From: JAIPDZ01 sp034522175
GTDB lineage: Bacteria; Desulfobacterota; DSM-4660; Desulfatiglandales; Desulfatiglandaceae
Direction of reading: 5' to 3'
Assembly: GCA_034522175.1 (NCBI GenBank)
Contig: JAXHLQ010000001.1
Coordinates: forward strand, 3,658,001-3,722,000
Length of the DNA: 64,000 bases
A model generated the notes under the pieces. The model was not told where the DNA came from and did not search any database. It saw only the letters and a list, made by a program, of their open reading frames with translations. The translations under genes were made by a program, and so were the position numbers. Of this stretch, positions 18,119-28,632 are shown piece by piece. Each line of letters starts with the position of its first letter. The stretch's first letter is position 1.

Positions 18119-18970
18119 TCAGTTTTGTCTGAGCTGATAAAAAACAGCCCTCAGGTATCGTTTGGGTTCAAACCGCGGGGTCAGGTCGGTCAGGGTTTCT
18201 GTGGCGCCTATGATGAGGTACCCAAGCGGATCCATTACCTTGGATATTCTCTCAAACAGTTTTCTGCGATCTTCCCGGGTGAAATAAATGGCCACGTTCC
18301 GGCAGAAAATGATGTCAAAGACGGAGAGACCGCTGAATGGATCCATGATATTGATTTTCTTGAAACTGGCCAGGGATCTGATGTCATCGTTTATTTTCCA
18401 TTTGTCCCCATTCCTGGAAAAATAGCGTTCCAGCCGTTCCCGGGAAAGCCCCCGCTCGATTTCAAGCCGGTTGTATTCGCCCCTGCTGGCGCGGGCCACT
18501 GCGTCATTGGAAATATCCGTTCCCAGGATATTGATGTGATAAGGTTCCAAATCCCCGAGAAGCTCTTTGATGGCAATGGCGATGCTGTATACCTCCTGCC
18601 CCATGGCGCATCCGCAACTCCAGATGCGGATGGGAATCACGGATCCGGGTGGGGCATTTTCCATTTTCCGATCCAGCAGATCCGGCAGAATTTTGTATTT
18701 GAGCAATTCGAAAGGCGATTCGTCCCTGAAAAAGAGCGTTTCATTGGTGGTAATGCGATCAATGACCTGTTTTTCCAGGGTTCGGGTACGGTCTTTAAGG
18801 GCCTTTTCATAGAGGTCACCGAATGACGTACAGTAGTGGTCTTTCAGCAACCCGGTCAGCCGACTTTCGATCAGGTACGTCTTGCCGGCTTCGAGATGGA
18901 CGCCGCATATACGCTGGATATACTGGGACCATTCCGCGAACTCTTGGCGCGTAATCCGTGTTTTGGTCAT
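18119..18970 (-). CDS. cheR: Chemotaxis protein methyltransferase CheR
   Basis: CheR transfers methyl groups from S-adenosylmethionine to receptor glutamates. The 283-residue protein has the CheR alpha domain (about 10-70) and the methyltransferase domain, with IRIWSCGCAMGQEVYSIAIA as the AdoMet loop, ILGTDISNDAVARA, and the CheR signature IIFCRNVAIYFTREDRRKLF. There is no TPR extension. It lies between cheB (19 bases) and the diguanylate cyclase (11 bases). Confidence 0.95.
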   Translation of the reverse strand: MTKTRITRQEFAEWSQYIQRICGVHLEAGKTYLIESRLTGLLKDHYCTSFGDLYEKALKDRTRTLEKQVIDRITTNETLFFRDESPFELLKYKILPDLLDRKMENAPPGSVIPIRIWSCGCAMGQEVYSIAIAIKELLGDLEPYHINILGTDISNDAVARASRGEYNRLEIERGLSRERLERYFSRNGDKWKINDDIRSLASFKKINIMDPFSGLSVFDIIFCRNVAIYFTREDRRKLFERISKVMDPLGYLIIGATETLTDLTPRFEPKRYLRAVFYQLRQN

Positions 18971-18989
18971 TCAACGCATATTCCATTCA

Positions 18990-20108
18990 TCATCGGTCCA
19001 GGATCCGGCGGATTTCATCCGCGATCTTCTCCAGGGGTACAATGCGGTCGACGATACCTTCCTCTACCGGTTTCCTCGGCATACTGTACACCACGCTGGA
19101 GGCCTCGTCCTGGGCAATGACCGCCGCCCCCCATTCTTTCATTCGTTTGAGCCCCTCGGTGCCGTCGGACCCCATACCGGTCATGATCACCCCGAGAGCA
19201 TGTTCCTTGTAGTGTTCGGCAATTGAGAAAAAAAGATGATCCACTGAGGGCTTGCAATTGTTGACGGGGGGGGTATCCACGACCCGAATGATGGGCCCGG
19301 TATGATCAGGACGTGAGGCGATTCCCATGTGCAAGCCCCCCGGCGCGATATAGGCGACCCCGGATCGCACCGTTTCCCCATCTTGGCCCTCCTTCACTTC
19401 GATTGCGCTCCTGCTGTTAAGCTTTGCGGCCAGAGCCTGGGTAAATATGGGCGGCATGTGTTGTACAATGAACAGAGGAACGGGGAAGTTTTCGGGAAGT
19501 TTTGTTATGACGCGCGGTAGCGCAGCAGGGCCACCGGTCGATATGCCGATGGCCACGGCCTTGATGTCCCATTGCCCGGCCCACGAGAAGGGAATGGTTT
19601 TAACTTTTCCATGGGCAACAGGACCATCGAGCATTGTTTTTTCTCGTCGAACAATGGATGATTCCTGTGGTTTAAGGATTTTTTGAACATATCGGACCCG
19701 CTTAAAGGCGGTAATGGCTTCAGAAAGCGATTTTTTCAGCCGTTCGTGATTTTCCTCCAAGGTCCCTTCGCGAGGTTTGGGAACGAAATCGAATGCCCCG
19801 AGTTCGAGTGCCTTGAGGGTGAACCGGGCCCCTTCAACCGAGTGATCGCTTAAAATGATGACCCCGGGGCCGGGTGTGGCGCCGTGCAGATGCGAGAGGG
19901 TTTCCAACCCGTCCATCTCGGGCATTTCAATATCCAACGTGATGAGATCCGGATGGAGCTGCTCGATTTTTTTGAGGGCGATCCTGCCGTTTTGCGCAAC
20001 ACCGACAACAGCGACGCCTGGAATTTCAGCCAGCACATCCTGAACGACCCTGCGATACAGTGCACTGTCATCCACCACCAATACCTGAAGCGTGTCTTCT
20101 TGCGGCAT
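18990..20108 (-). CDS. cheB: Chemotaxis methylesterase/deamidase CheB
   Basis: It has a receiver domain (residues 8-120; VLVVDDSALYRRVVQDVLAE, phosphoacceptor in LITLDIEMPEMDG) and a C-terminal methylesterase domain. Catalytic Ser is in AIGISTGGPAALPRV, His in FIVQHMPPIFTQAL and Asp in MTGMGSDGTEGLKRM. I chose the ATG at 20108 (MPQEDTLQVLVVDDS) because AAGGA stands at the right distance. The longer frame from 20147 adds a non-conserved leader. It removes methyl groups from the cluster's receptor. Confidence 0.94.
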   Translation of the reverse strand: MPQEDTLQVLVVDDSALYRRVVQDVLAEIPGVAVVGVAQNGRIALKKIEQLHPDLITLDIEMPEMDGLETLSHLHGATPGPGVIILSDHSVEGARFTLKALELGAFDFVPKPREGTLEENHERLKKSLSEAITAFKRVRYVQKILKPQESSIVRREKTMLDGPVAHGKVKTIPFSWAGQWDIKAVAIGISTGGPAALPRVITKLPENFPVPLFIVQHMPPIFTQALAAKLNSRSAIEVKEGQDGETVRSGVAYIAPGGLHMGIASRPDHTGPIIRVVDTPPVNNCKPSVDHLFFSIAEHYKEHALGVIMTGMGSDGTEGLKRMKEWGAAVIAQDEASSVVYSMPRKPVEEGIVDRIVPLEKIADEIRRILDR

Positions 20109-20165
20109 TATTTTCCTTCCATTGCCAACAGGTTTCCATTCACCCATGATTCATATAGGAGTCCT

Positions 20166-20636
20166 TTATGAAGCAGTCAAAACAGCAGGCAAATCGAGTA
20201 TCTCCACCAATCGGTTTTTGATTTTCAACACCCCCTTGAGATACCTGCGATGGATACCTCTGAGATTGACAGGCGGCGCTTCCACACAATCCCATGATGC
20301 GGAGAGCACGTCACCGATACGGTCCACCTTGAGCCCCAGAAATTCATTCTCGTGGCTCACCACGATGATGTGTCCCCTGGAGGGCTCAGATGCTGAAGGG
20401 AGTTCGACCCTTGTGGCCAGATCGATGATGGTGATGATTTGGCCCCTGAGATTCAAAACACCCTCGACGTAATCCGGGGTCAGGGAGACGGGGGTAATGG
20501 TGGTTACACGGATAATTTCCTGAACCGCAAGGATATCGATCCCGTAGCAGGCCTCTCCAATAAAAAATGTGGCGATTTCCAGGGCCTCCGAAGGGCCTGT
20601 TGCGCCGTTTGATATGTCGGTGTTGCGTATGCTCAT
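20166..20636 (-). CDS. cheW: Chemotaxis coupling protein CheW
   Basis: This 156-residue CheW fold couples receptor to CheA. The start IATFFIGEACYGIDILAVQE and the NLRGQIITIIDLATR signature are typical. Its ATG overlaps the receptor gene's stop (ATGA), indicating coupled translation. Confidence 0.93.
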   Translation of the reverse strand: MSIRNTDISNGATGPSEALEIATFFIGEACYGIDILAVQEIIRVTTITPVSLTPDYVEGVLNLRGQIITIIDLATRVELPSASEPSRGHIIVVSHENEFLGLKVDRIGDVLSASWDCVEAPPVNLRGIHRRYLKGVLKIKNRLVEILDLPAVLTAS

Positions 20637-22732
20637 TCTGATCTGAATCTGAATACCTCAACCATCTCCTTGAGATTCTCTGCGAGCTGGCTCAACATGG
20701 TCGCACTGCTTTTCACCTGCGTGCTGGAAGAGGAGATGGTCTCAGCGCCCAGGTTGACCTCTGCGATGTCCTTGGCAATGGTGCCGGCCACGGTGGAGTT
20801 ATCCGTAATGCTTTGGGTGATGGTCTGGATGCCTTCAGCGGCCTGGGAAACACTCTGGGCAATCTCTTTGGTGGTAACGGACTGTTGTTCCACGGCCGAA
20901 GCAATGGAGGTGACGATCTCGTTCACCGAGTCGATGACCCTGGAGATCTCCTGAATCTGCTCCGTGGTGCCGGTGGTGGAATGCTGGATCCCTTCGATTT
21001 TCTTTTTGATTTCAAGCGTTGCGCCTGCGGTCTGTTTGGCAAGCTCTTTGATCTCGTTGGCCACCACCGCAAACCCTCTGCCCGCCTCGCCGGCCCGTGC
21101 CGCTTCAATGGTGGCATTTAATGCGAGGAGGTTGGTCTGTTCGCTGATCTCGGTAATGGTTTCCGTGAAGACGCCGATTTCCTGGGCCGATTGTCCCAGT
21201 TGAGCAACGGTTTCAGATGCGCTGTGCGCATCGGCGACCGCCTGGCTGGAAATTTCCATGGCGCTCCCCGTATTGCGTGCGATTTCATTAATGGTGGCGG
21301 TCATCTCCTCAGAGGCATTGGCGATGGTGGCGATATTCGTGGAGGCCTGTTCAGCCGAAGCCGCCACATGGGTCATGTTGGTGCTCATTTCCTCGGCCGA
21401 TGCGGCCACCGCATTGGACCGTTCAAACGTCTGCTCAGCATTTTCCGACATCTGCTCCGCGACGGTGCTCAGTTCCGTGGATGATGCGGATAGTGTGGAG
21501 ATTCCCTGCGCAATGTCCTTAAACATGTGACCGAGTGCCTCAATCATCTGGTTCAGTGCCCGGGAGAGAACCCCCATTTCATCCTTTCGGTCCACTTCCA
21601 ATTTCTGGGTGAAATCGCCCTGGGATAATTGTTTCGCAAATGCCGTGCCCTTCTGAATCGGTCCTGCCATGGATCTTGAGATGAATATGGATACCAAGAT
21701 GATGACCAAAACACCGATGCCTCCGATAATCCACATGATATGCTCGAAGGATCGAACAGGCGCGAACGCCTCCTGGGCCTCCATTTCAGCCAGGATGGCC
21801 CATGTGAGGTCTTTTATACGGACTGGCGCGTAGGCAGAGAGGACGCGATGACCATTATAGTCCGTAATGATTTGCGTACCGCTTTTCCCGGCCAGGGCCT
21901 CCCGAACCCCTTGGGTATCCACTTTGCCCGTCTCCGGGTTGGCAAAGGATGCGGCCACTGAAAACCGTTCGGGATCTTGAAATGAATCGGATCGCATCAA
22001 TTGATCCGGCCCAACGAGATAGGTCTCCCCTGTCTGTTTCATGCCGGCGCGTGTCTTCATGATCCTGTTGATATGGGTCAATGAGAGTTGAAAGGCGATG
22101 GCCCCTTCGATTTTTCCGGAACCATCAAAGACGGGGCATCCGACGAATGCGGCGGGATCGTCCCCGCTGGGGGCATATTTTTCAAAATCGACGATCTCAA
22201 GTTTTTGGCTGTCCACCACCTTCTGCCAGAGCCTGGCGAGGTTGCTCTCCTTATAGGGGCCGTACTTGAGATTTGTGCCCAGATCATCTTCTTTTGCCGC
22301 GGTAAACATGATGTGGCCGTGCTCAGCACATATGATGAAGATATCGTGGTACCCGCTCTCTTTCCAGAACTGGATGATCTTTTGGCCAAATCCCTCAAAG
22401 ATATGCTTATATTCTGGCGTGTTTACCTCATACGGTCCATCCGGACGGCTGAAATTCAGTGCATGGTAGGGGATAAGCTGACGCAGAAGGTCTTGTACAT
22501 CCGTACTCCGGCTAAATATCTTCATCTGGAGGAACGCCTGCTGAAAGTAGTCTTTGATCTCATTTTTCTTGAGTTCCCGGATCGCTGTGAGTTCGTCGAA
22601 AACCTGCTGCTCCAGTGCCGTTGTGCTCTTCACCTTGGCAATAATGCCGATGGTGGCAAACGGAATCAGGCCCACGGCGAGAAAAACGATCATGAATTTG
22701 GTTCTCATTTTCATATCAGCGAATGTAATCAT
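20633..22732 (-). CDS. Methyl-accepting chemotaxis protein with Cache-type sensor
   Basis: The 699 residues comprise TM1 (about 13-33), a periplasmic double-Cache-like sensor (35-325), TM2 (IGGIGVLVIILVSIFISRS, about 335-355), HAMP (KGTAFAKQLSQGDFTQKLEV) and a long cytoplasmic signalling rod. The hairpin tip is EQTNLLALNATIEAARAGEA, the standard CheA/CheW contact. No C-terminal CheR-tethering pentapeptide is seen (it ends FRFRSE). It sits between cheA and cheW, so it is the dedicated receptor of this system. Ligand unknown. The operon also encodes oxoprolinase subunits. Confidence 0.94.
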   Translation of the reverse strand: MITFADMKMRTKFMIVFLAVGLIPFATIGIIAKVKSTTALEQQVFDELTAIRELKKNEIKDYFQQAFLQMKIFSRSTDVQDLLRQLIPYHALNFSRPDGPYEVNTPEYKHIFEGFGQKIIQFWKESGYHDIFIICAEHGHIMFTAAKEDDLGTNLKYGPYKESNLARLWQKVVDSQKLEIVDFEKYAPSGDDPAAFVGCPVFDGSGKIEGAIAFQLSLTHINRIMKTRAGMKQTGETYLVGPDQLMRSDSFQDPERFSVAASFANPETGKVDTQGVREALAGKSGTQIITDYNGHRVLSAYAPVRIKDLTWAILAEMEAQEAFAPVRSFEHIMWIIGGIGVLVIILVSIFISRSMAGPIQKGTAFAKQLSQGDFTQKLEVDRKDEMGVLSRALNQMIEALGHMFKDIAQGISTLSASSTELSTVAEQMSENAEQTFERSNAVAASAEEMSTNMTHVAASAEQASTNIATIANASEEMTATINEIARNTGSAMEISSQAVADAHSASETVAQLGQSAQEIGVFTETITEISEQTNLLALNATIEAARAGEAGRGFAVVANEIKELAKQTAGATLEIKKKIEGIQHSTTGTTEQIQEISRVIDSVNEIVTSIASAVEQQSVTTKEIAQSVSQAAEGIQTITQSITDNSTVAGTIAKDIAEVNLGAETISSSSTQVKSSATMLSQLAENLKEMVEVFRFRSE

Positions 22733-22792
22733 GGGTGCCTCCCTTATTAACAGTTTTTTACCTCGTCCACTAAGTGTTTATAGGTAGATGCC

Positions 22793-25700
22793 TTATGGCG
22801 TCGCGTTGTCTCCTCTTTTCTGAAGCAGTGTTTCTATACTGTTCATGAGTTGTTCCTTATCCAGTTTGATCTGGTAGTCATCGATCCCTGCCATTTTCCC
22901 TTCCTCTTCGTCCTGGTCATCCGCGAGGGTGGTGAGTGCGATGATGGGTAGGGTGGACAGGTCATCTTCTGATCGGATCTTCTTGGCGAGTTCCAGTCCG
23001 TCCATGTTGGGCATTTCGATATCGGTGATGACCAGATCGATCTCCTGCGGGTGTTCCTTTAACGTATCCCATGCCCTCAGCCCGTCTTCGGCCTCCAGGA
23101 CGGTGAATCCCTCGGTTTCGAGAAACGATGTGATCTGCGACCTGAAAAAAGTGGAGTCTTCCACCACGAGGAGCGTTCCGACGGTTCCGACATCGGAGGG
23201 TTTCTCCGGGTTTTCTGATATCCATTCCGGATAGAGATGGAAAATGACATCGGATAGATCCACGATCAGTGTCGTTTCATGGTTGATGATTACAGAGCCC
23301 GTGATGCCGGGCTGTTTCAGGGGGGTCTGGTCCACCCGAGATGAGGTATGCACGGCGTCCACGGGCCCGGCGGCGAGGAGTCCCACCTCCCGCCCGGCGA
23401 CCCGGGAGATGATGACCAAGAGGCGTTTGTTGCGGGCCAGCGGGCCGACATCTGCGGTTTCATCGATGCTGAAAACAGGAAGGTTGCCGCTAAGATACTG
23501 GATGCTCCGTCTCCGACCATAGGTTTGGATCGCTGTGCTTTCGATTCTTTCGATGTGCAGTACCTGAGACAACGGCATGGCGAAGCGCTCTTCCTCAGCA
23601 TTTTGGAACAGTAACAGATCAAGTGCATCTTCCTCACTTGCTTCGGATTCACCGGTGGTCTCAGCGACTTCCAGTGCGCGATCCGTGCCGTCCAAGGAAG
23701 ACAGTTCCGCAATCCGGGCGATGTCTCCTGAATCCAGAATCAACGCCACTTGCCCGTCTCCCATGATGGTGGCTCCTGCGTAGGCGCGTGTATCCTTCAG
23801 GTGACGGCCGAGGGGTTTGACCACAATCTCCTCAGAATCGAGAAACCGGTCCACAATAATGCCATACCTGAGGAGCCCGGTGGAAAGCACGGCGATGTTG
23901 AGTGCGCTGTCCGCCCGGTACCGGCGGTCCCATTGAAACCGGGGGATCGGTCGTTTCGCCGCTTCGGGTGCATTCGGCTTTTCTTCCTTTTGGAACCGAA
24001 TAGGGGTGTCTTTTTTGAACGCCGATCGGCAATGTTCCGGCGCCTGTCTGGTCTCGGCGCGGCCAATGACGGGTCTGTGTAGGTCCGCTCGATCCCGAGA
24101 ACATCGGTCAGCCGGACCAGTGGCAGGAGCTGATCCCGCAGGCGAATCACCTGGGCATCCCCCACCCATTCCAACCGTTGTTTCACCTGATCTGCAGGAA
24201 TACGCAGAATCTCCACAAGATTGGTTTGCGGAATGATGAACTTCTGATCTTCCACGGAGATGACCTGGCCGGGGATGATGGCCATGGTCAGGGGGAGTTT
24301 GATGCGGATGGTCGTGCCCATCTTGGGCTGGGATGCGATATCCACCTGCCCGCCCAGCCGGTTGAGATTGTTTTTGACCACATCCATCCCCACACCACGG
24401 CCGGAGACACTTGAAATGGTGTCGGTTGTGGAAAAACCGGGTGTAAAGATGAGATTTATCTTTTCTTTCCGGCTCATGATCTCAAGCTGTTCTCGGGTTA
24501 TAACTCCCTTTTGCACCGCCGCTTTGGCGACCTGATGGGGGTCAATGCCCGTCCCGTCATCGCTGATGTCGATGTGTATCTGACCGGTTTCATGATAGGC
24601 ATGAAGCTTGATGTGGCCGATCTCTCCCTTGCCCAGTTTTTTTCGTTCTTCCGCCGGTTCGATACCGTGGTCTACGGCATTTCTCACGAGATGCGTCAAT
24701 GGATCACTCAAGTTCTCTATGAGGGTCCGATCCAACTCTACGGATTTGCCCGCCATATCGATCTCCACCTCCTTACGCAATTCTCTCGCCAGATCCCGAA
24801 CCATGCGGTGAAATCGGCTGAAGAGAATGCCGATCGGCTGCATTCGTGTGAGCATCACGGTTTCCTGGAGCTCGGAGGTGATGGCGTCAATGCTTTTTCC
24901 GGCACCCTCTGTGGCCTTCGCATCGTTCCTGGCAATGCCCTGCAGGAGCTGGTTTCGGCTCAATACCAGTTCTCCGGCCATATTCATAAGGCTGTCGAGA
25001 AGCGGCAGGTTGACCCGGATGGTGGATGGGGGGCGACTTTGGCATCGGGCGTCGGTTCTGCAGCAGGTTTTGCGTTCTCGGCGGGGTCGCGGCGGTCCGG
25101 GGGGGGGTCGGGCACATCTTCTAACGGGGACAAATCGTCTTCAAAAACGGCATCAGGTTCTTCGGAATCGATTTCAAAGGATTCTAACCCGTCTTCGGTC
25201 GGGGACCTCTTATCGGTTGATTCGATCGGGCGGACCTGTCCATCCGCTTCCAGTATCCAGAGGTGGTCGGGATTCACATTGACGAGTTGAGCCAAGTCCT
25301 GAGCGGTCAGCACGCAGGCGAAAACAATGTAAGCGGCCTGCTTCTCATCCGCGGACTTGTCTTCAGTGACAGACAGCACCTCGCCATATCGTTTGAGCCT
25401 ATCTGCCGTGCTGTTTTTTCCGGTTTCCGTGTCCCCGTCGACGCGGATGAGATAGACGGTCTCGCCCGTGCTGGACGCCTCCGACAGGGAGTCAGCGCTT
25501 ACGTTCAGGGTCACACGGCCGCCACCCGGAATCGGGATGTCCAAACCCTTTTGGACACCCCTTGGCCTCGAAGCGGCAACGCGCGACGCTTGAGCGGATT
25601 CAACCACCGCATTCAGCCCTTCAATCTGCACACGGATATCCTTTTTCAGATTGGCTTCGGGATCTGATACCATCTCCTTTAGGGCATCAGAGGCCAGTAA

Positions 25701-25979
25701 TAACGGATTCATGTTTTCCGCATTGGGGATCAGCTGCCCTTTACGGATTAGACCCAGCACGTCTTCCATCCGGTGGGCCAGCGTCGCTATCTGCTCCAGA
25801 CCGACGAATCCCGCATTTCCCTTGATGGTGTGCGCAGAGCGAAATACCTTATTGATGAGATCCTCGTCCATCCGGGCACCGTTTTCTTCAATGGCGAGAA
25901 GGTCCTGCTCCATGTCCCCCACATGTTCCAGGGCTTCCTCCACAAAGGTCTGGAGCAGTTCTTTGTCAATGCCCCCCAT
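22793..25979 (-). CDS. cheA: Hybrid histidine kinase CheA with C-terminal receiver (two frameshifts)
   Basis: Reconstructed to about 1062 residues. The Hpt domain has the phospho-His in FRSAHTIKGNAGFVGLEQIA. A variable acidic linker follows, then dimerisation (NMAGELVLSRNQLLQGIARN), the kinase domain with HLVRNAVDHGIEPAEERKKL and SGRGVGMDVVKNN, two CheW-like segments and a receiver (LVVEDSTFFRSQITSFLETE, phosphoacceptor in LVITDIEMPNMDG). Frames break near 25034 (six C for seven) and near 24015 (six A for seven). The CheA-REC layout matches WspE/FrzE-type kinases of alternative-function chemosensory systems. Its ATG shares one base with the pxpC stop (TGATG). Confidence 0.92.
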
Positions 25980-26943
25980 CAGCGACGGCTCCTCCGCAGC
26001 TGTTTGGCCTTGAACGCCGACATACGTTCTTCCCTTTGCCTGAGGGCCTCATAGGCCTCCTTAAATGAAACCGCCTGGAAGGTGACCGTATCTTCGGGTC
26101 TCATCTGTCCCAGTAACGGCAGGTCGACGGAAATCACCGTGGCGATCTTCCGGTATCCGCCGGTGACGGTTTCGCCCAAAAGGATGATGGGCTGCCCGCT
26201 CCCCGGCACCTGAACCGCGCCGGGGATGATCCCTTCGGAGATGATGGACGTGGCGAGGCCTTCCTTTGCGGCAATGTCGGTCCCTTCAGCCGGATGCCGG
26301 TGCGATCGGATTCCGAGGTGACCGTAAATGACGCGTTCAGGAATTCTTCTCTAATCTTTTGGCTGAAGTCTTGATCCTGGGGACCCCACAGGATCCTTAT
26401 GGACCGCTGGCGGGTATAGGTGGGTATCATATCCGCGTCCATGCATTCTCCCGCGCACGTCAAATGATCCCGGGGATCCTTTGAAAGGAGCACATCCCCC
26501 TTTCTGAGCGCCCGGCCATCCAGCCCCCCGAAGCCGGAGCCGATGTTGGTGGACCGGCTGTCCATGACCTTGTCCACTTGAATCCCGCCGCCGATGGCGA
26601 GGTAGGCCCGGCATCCGGTCCCGGCCATTTTGAAATCAATCAGATCGCCCTGTTTCATCGAAACGGCTGCCCTCATATCGAAGGGGACGTTATTGATCCG
26701 GGGTTGAAGATCGCCTCCTGTGACGGCCACCACCATGTCACAGCGCGCCCGTGCCCGGAGCCCCATGAGGGTAATCTCCAGCCCGGCCGCGTCCTCCGGG
26801 TTCCCCACGAGAAGGTTCCCTGTCCTGAGGGAAAAGGTGTCCAGGGCACCGCTCGGCGGGACGCCATAGGCACCGAATCCGGTTCGTCCCAGGTCCTGGA
26901 CCGTGGTCAGGGGCCCGGGCGCAATGATGTCAAGGGCCTTCAC
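25979..26943 (-). CDS. pxpC: 5-oxoprolinase subunit C (one frameshift)
   Basis: PxpC with PxpB forms the ATP-dependent enzyme that opens 5-oxoproline to glutamate together with PxpA. About 321 residues: DIIAPGPLTTVQDLGRTGFG at the start, then VPPSGALDTFSLRTGNLLVG, both typical of the biotin-dependent carboxyltransferase-like family. I chose the GTG at 26943, which overlaps the pxpB stop (GTGA). One base is missing near 26284 (CC for CCC). The frame then reads IAAKEGLATSIISEGIIPGA and VPGSGQPIILLGETVTGGY. Its stop overlaps the cheA start, an unusual coupling of metabolism to signalling. Confidence 0.9.
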
Positions 26944-27626
26944 GTTTCCCAACGGCTCAATTCCTCACTTGAAATGGAATAGAACTGGACCCGGTCCCCT
27001 GCACTCAGCAGGGCCGGGGGGTGCCGGCTGTGGTCAAAGAGTCTCAGGGGGGTATATCCCAGGATCTGCCAGCCGCCCGGGCTCTTCACCGGATAAATGC
27101 CCGCCTGTTTCTGGGCGATGCCCACAGACCCTCGGGGGACGGCCGTTCGGGGGACGGCGCGCCGGGGAGTCACCAGATTTTCAGGAAGCTCGCCCATGTA
27201 GGCGAAGCCCGGCATGAATCCGATCATGTAGATGTGGTAGACTGTATCCGTAAGGCGGCGAACGACCTCTTCCGGTGTGGTGTGATGATAGGACGCCACC
27301 CAATCGAGATCCGGACTGTATTCGTCACCACAGACCACCGGGACCCGATGGGTTTGGGGTTCGGGCAGCTTGGCAGGATCCATGATGTCGACCAGGTCCG
27401 CTATTTTTTTTCTGAGGTTATCGGGTGACAGGGTCAGGGGATCAAAGACGATGAGGATGGAGCAGTAGCCGGGCATGAGATCGACGATACCTTCCATCCG
27501 ACGGGTTTTCATTGTTAGGTAGAGGCACCGGATCTGCCGGTTCACTTCGAGGTTGACGTCGTCGCCCAGTTCAACGAGGAGGGATCGGTCCCCCATGGGG
27601 CGGTATCGGGGATTTATCGCGGGCAT
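26940..27626 (-). CDS. pxpB: 5-oxoprolinase subunit B
   Basis: I start it at ATG 27626 (MPAINPRYRPMGDRSLLVEL), 13 bases after pxpA, with AGGTCC upstream. The long frame from 27695 overlaps pxpA and its extra residues look unlike the family. Family motifs are YCSILIVFDP, the conserved VVCGDEYSPDLDWVA, and IGFMPGFAYMGELPENLVTP followed by RGSVGIAQKQAGIYPVKSPG. It overlaps pxpC by four bases. Confidence 0.92.
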   Translation of the reverse strand: MPAINPRYRPMGDRSLLVELGDDVNLEVNRQIRCLYLTMKTRRMEGIVDLMPGYCSILIVFDPLTLSPDNLRKKIADLVDIMDPAKLPEPQTHRVPVVCGDEYSPDLDWVASYHHTTPEEVVRRLTDTVYHIYMIGFMPGFAYMGELPENLVTPRRAVPRTAVPRGSVGIAQKQAGIYPVKSPGGWQILGYTPLRLFDHSRHPPALLSAGDRVQFYSISSEELSRWET

Positions 27627-27639
27627 TCGGGGACCTGTC

Positions 27640-28425
27640 TCATAAGAACGTTCCCGTGGGCGCCATTTCAATGCCTTCTTTGGCAAGCACCTCACCGATC
27701 TCCTTTACCAGGGCCACGGCCTGGGGGTTGTCCCCGTGCACACAAATGGTATCGGCTTCGAGACCCACCTCGCTGCCGTCGACGGCGGTGACTGTCCCTT
27801 CCTTAACCATTTTTACGACCCGTTCGGCCACCTCGCCGTGGTCGTGGATGACCGCACCGGGCTGCCGCCGGGAAACGAGGGAACCGTCCGGGTTGTAGGC
27901 CCGGTCCCCGAAAAACTCAAATGCGATTCTTGTGCCTGTACGGGAACGGATCGCTTCAATGGCCTCCCGGTTGGGCCCTGCCAGAACCACGAGAATCAGT
28001 TGGTTATCAATGGCTGCAAGGGCCTCTGCGATGGCCTCCCATATGTCCACCCGGGTGACCGCCATGTTGTAGAGGGCCCCATGGGGCTTTACATGCTGAA
28101 GCGCGGTCCCCTCCACGGCCACGAAGGCCTGAAGTGCCCCCACCTGATAGGTCACGTCATCCTTGATCTCCTGGAGGGTCGTATCCATGGCGCGTCTGCC
28201 GAACCCGATGAGGTCCGGCAATCCGGGATGGGCCCCCACGGCCACGCCGTGCTGTTTGGCCAATGCCACCGTGCGGCGCATGACGGTCGGGTCCCCGGCA
28301 TGAAAACCGCATGCAATGTTGGCGGATGTGATCAACGGGATGACCGTTTCATCCATGCCGATCTTGTAGCGGCCGAAACTCTCCCCCACATCCGAGTTGA
28401 GGTCTATCTTGGTTTGTTTCTCCAT
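27640..28425 (-). CDS. pxpA: 5-oxoprolinase subunit A (LamB/YcsF family)
   Basis: Full length at 261 residues. Hallmarks are IDLNSDVGESFGRYKIGMDE, SANIACGFHAGDPTVMRRTV and VGAHPGLPDLIGFGRRAMD. GAGGAGGTC precedes the ATG. It is the first gene of the long minus-strand operon running through pxpBC to the chemosensory genes and the diguanylate cyclase. The pathway clears 5-oxoproline, a damage product of glutamine and glutamate. Divergent from the nitroreductase gene, with about 207 bases between. Confidence 0.93.
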   Translation of the reverse strand: MEKQTKIDLNSDVGESFGRYKIGMDETVIPLITSANIACGFHAGDPTVMRRTVALAKQHGVAVGAHPGLPDLIGFGRRAMDTTLQEIKDDVTYQVGALQAFVAVEGTALQHVKPHGALYNMAVTRVDIWEAIAEALAAIDNQLILVVLAGPNREAIEAIRSRTGTRIAFEFFGDRAYNPDGSLVSRRQPGAVIHDHGEVAERVVKMVKEGTVTAVDGSEVGLEADTICVHGDNPQAVALVKEIGEVLAKEGIEMAPTGTFL

Positions 28426-28632
28426 GGCGTTGACCTCCTCTATCCGCTCTTAATGAATATATTTTGACAATTGTATCATTTTATTAAAGATTCATCAAAT
28501 GCAAACGGTTCGTCGCCCGGAAATTGATTGACAAAAACAGCGCTTTCTGATCAAGTTTCCAGTTGTGTCGTACGTAGACGACTGAGATGGATAAGATGTA
28601 TAACCCAATTTTATATTTTAAGGAGGCAATCG

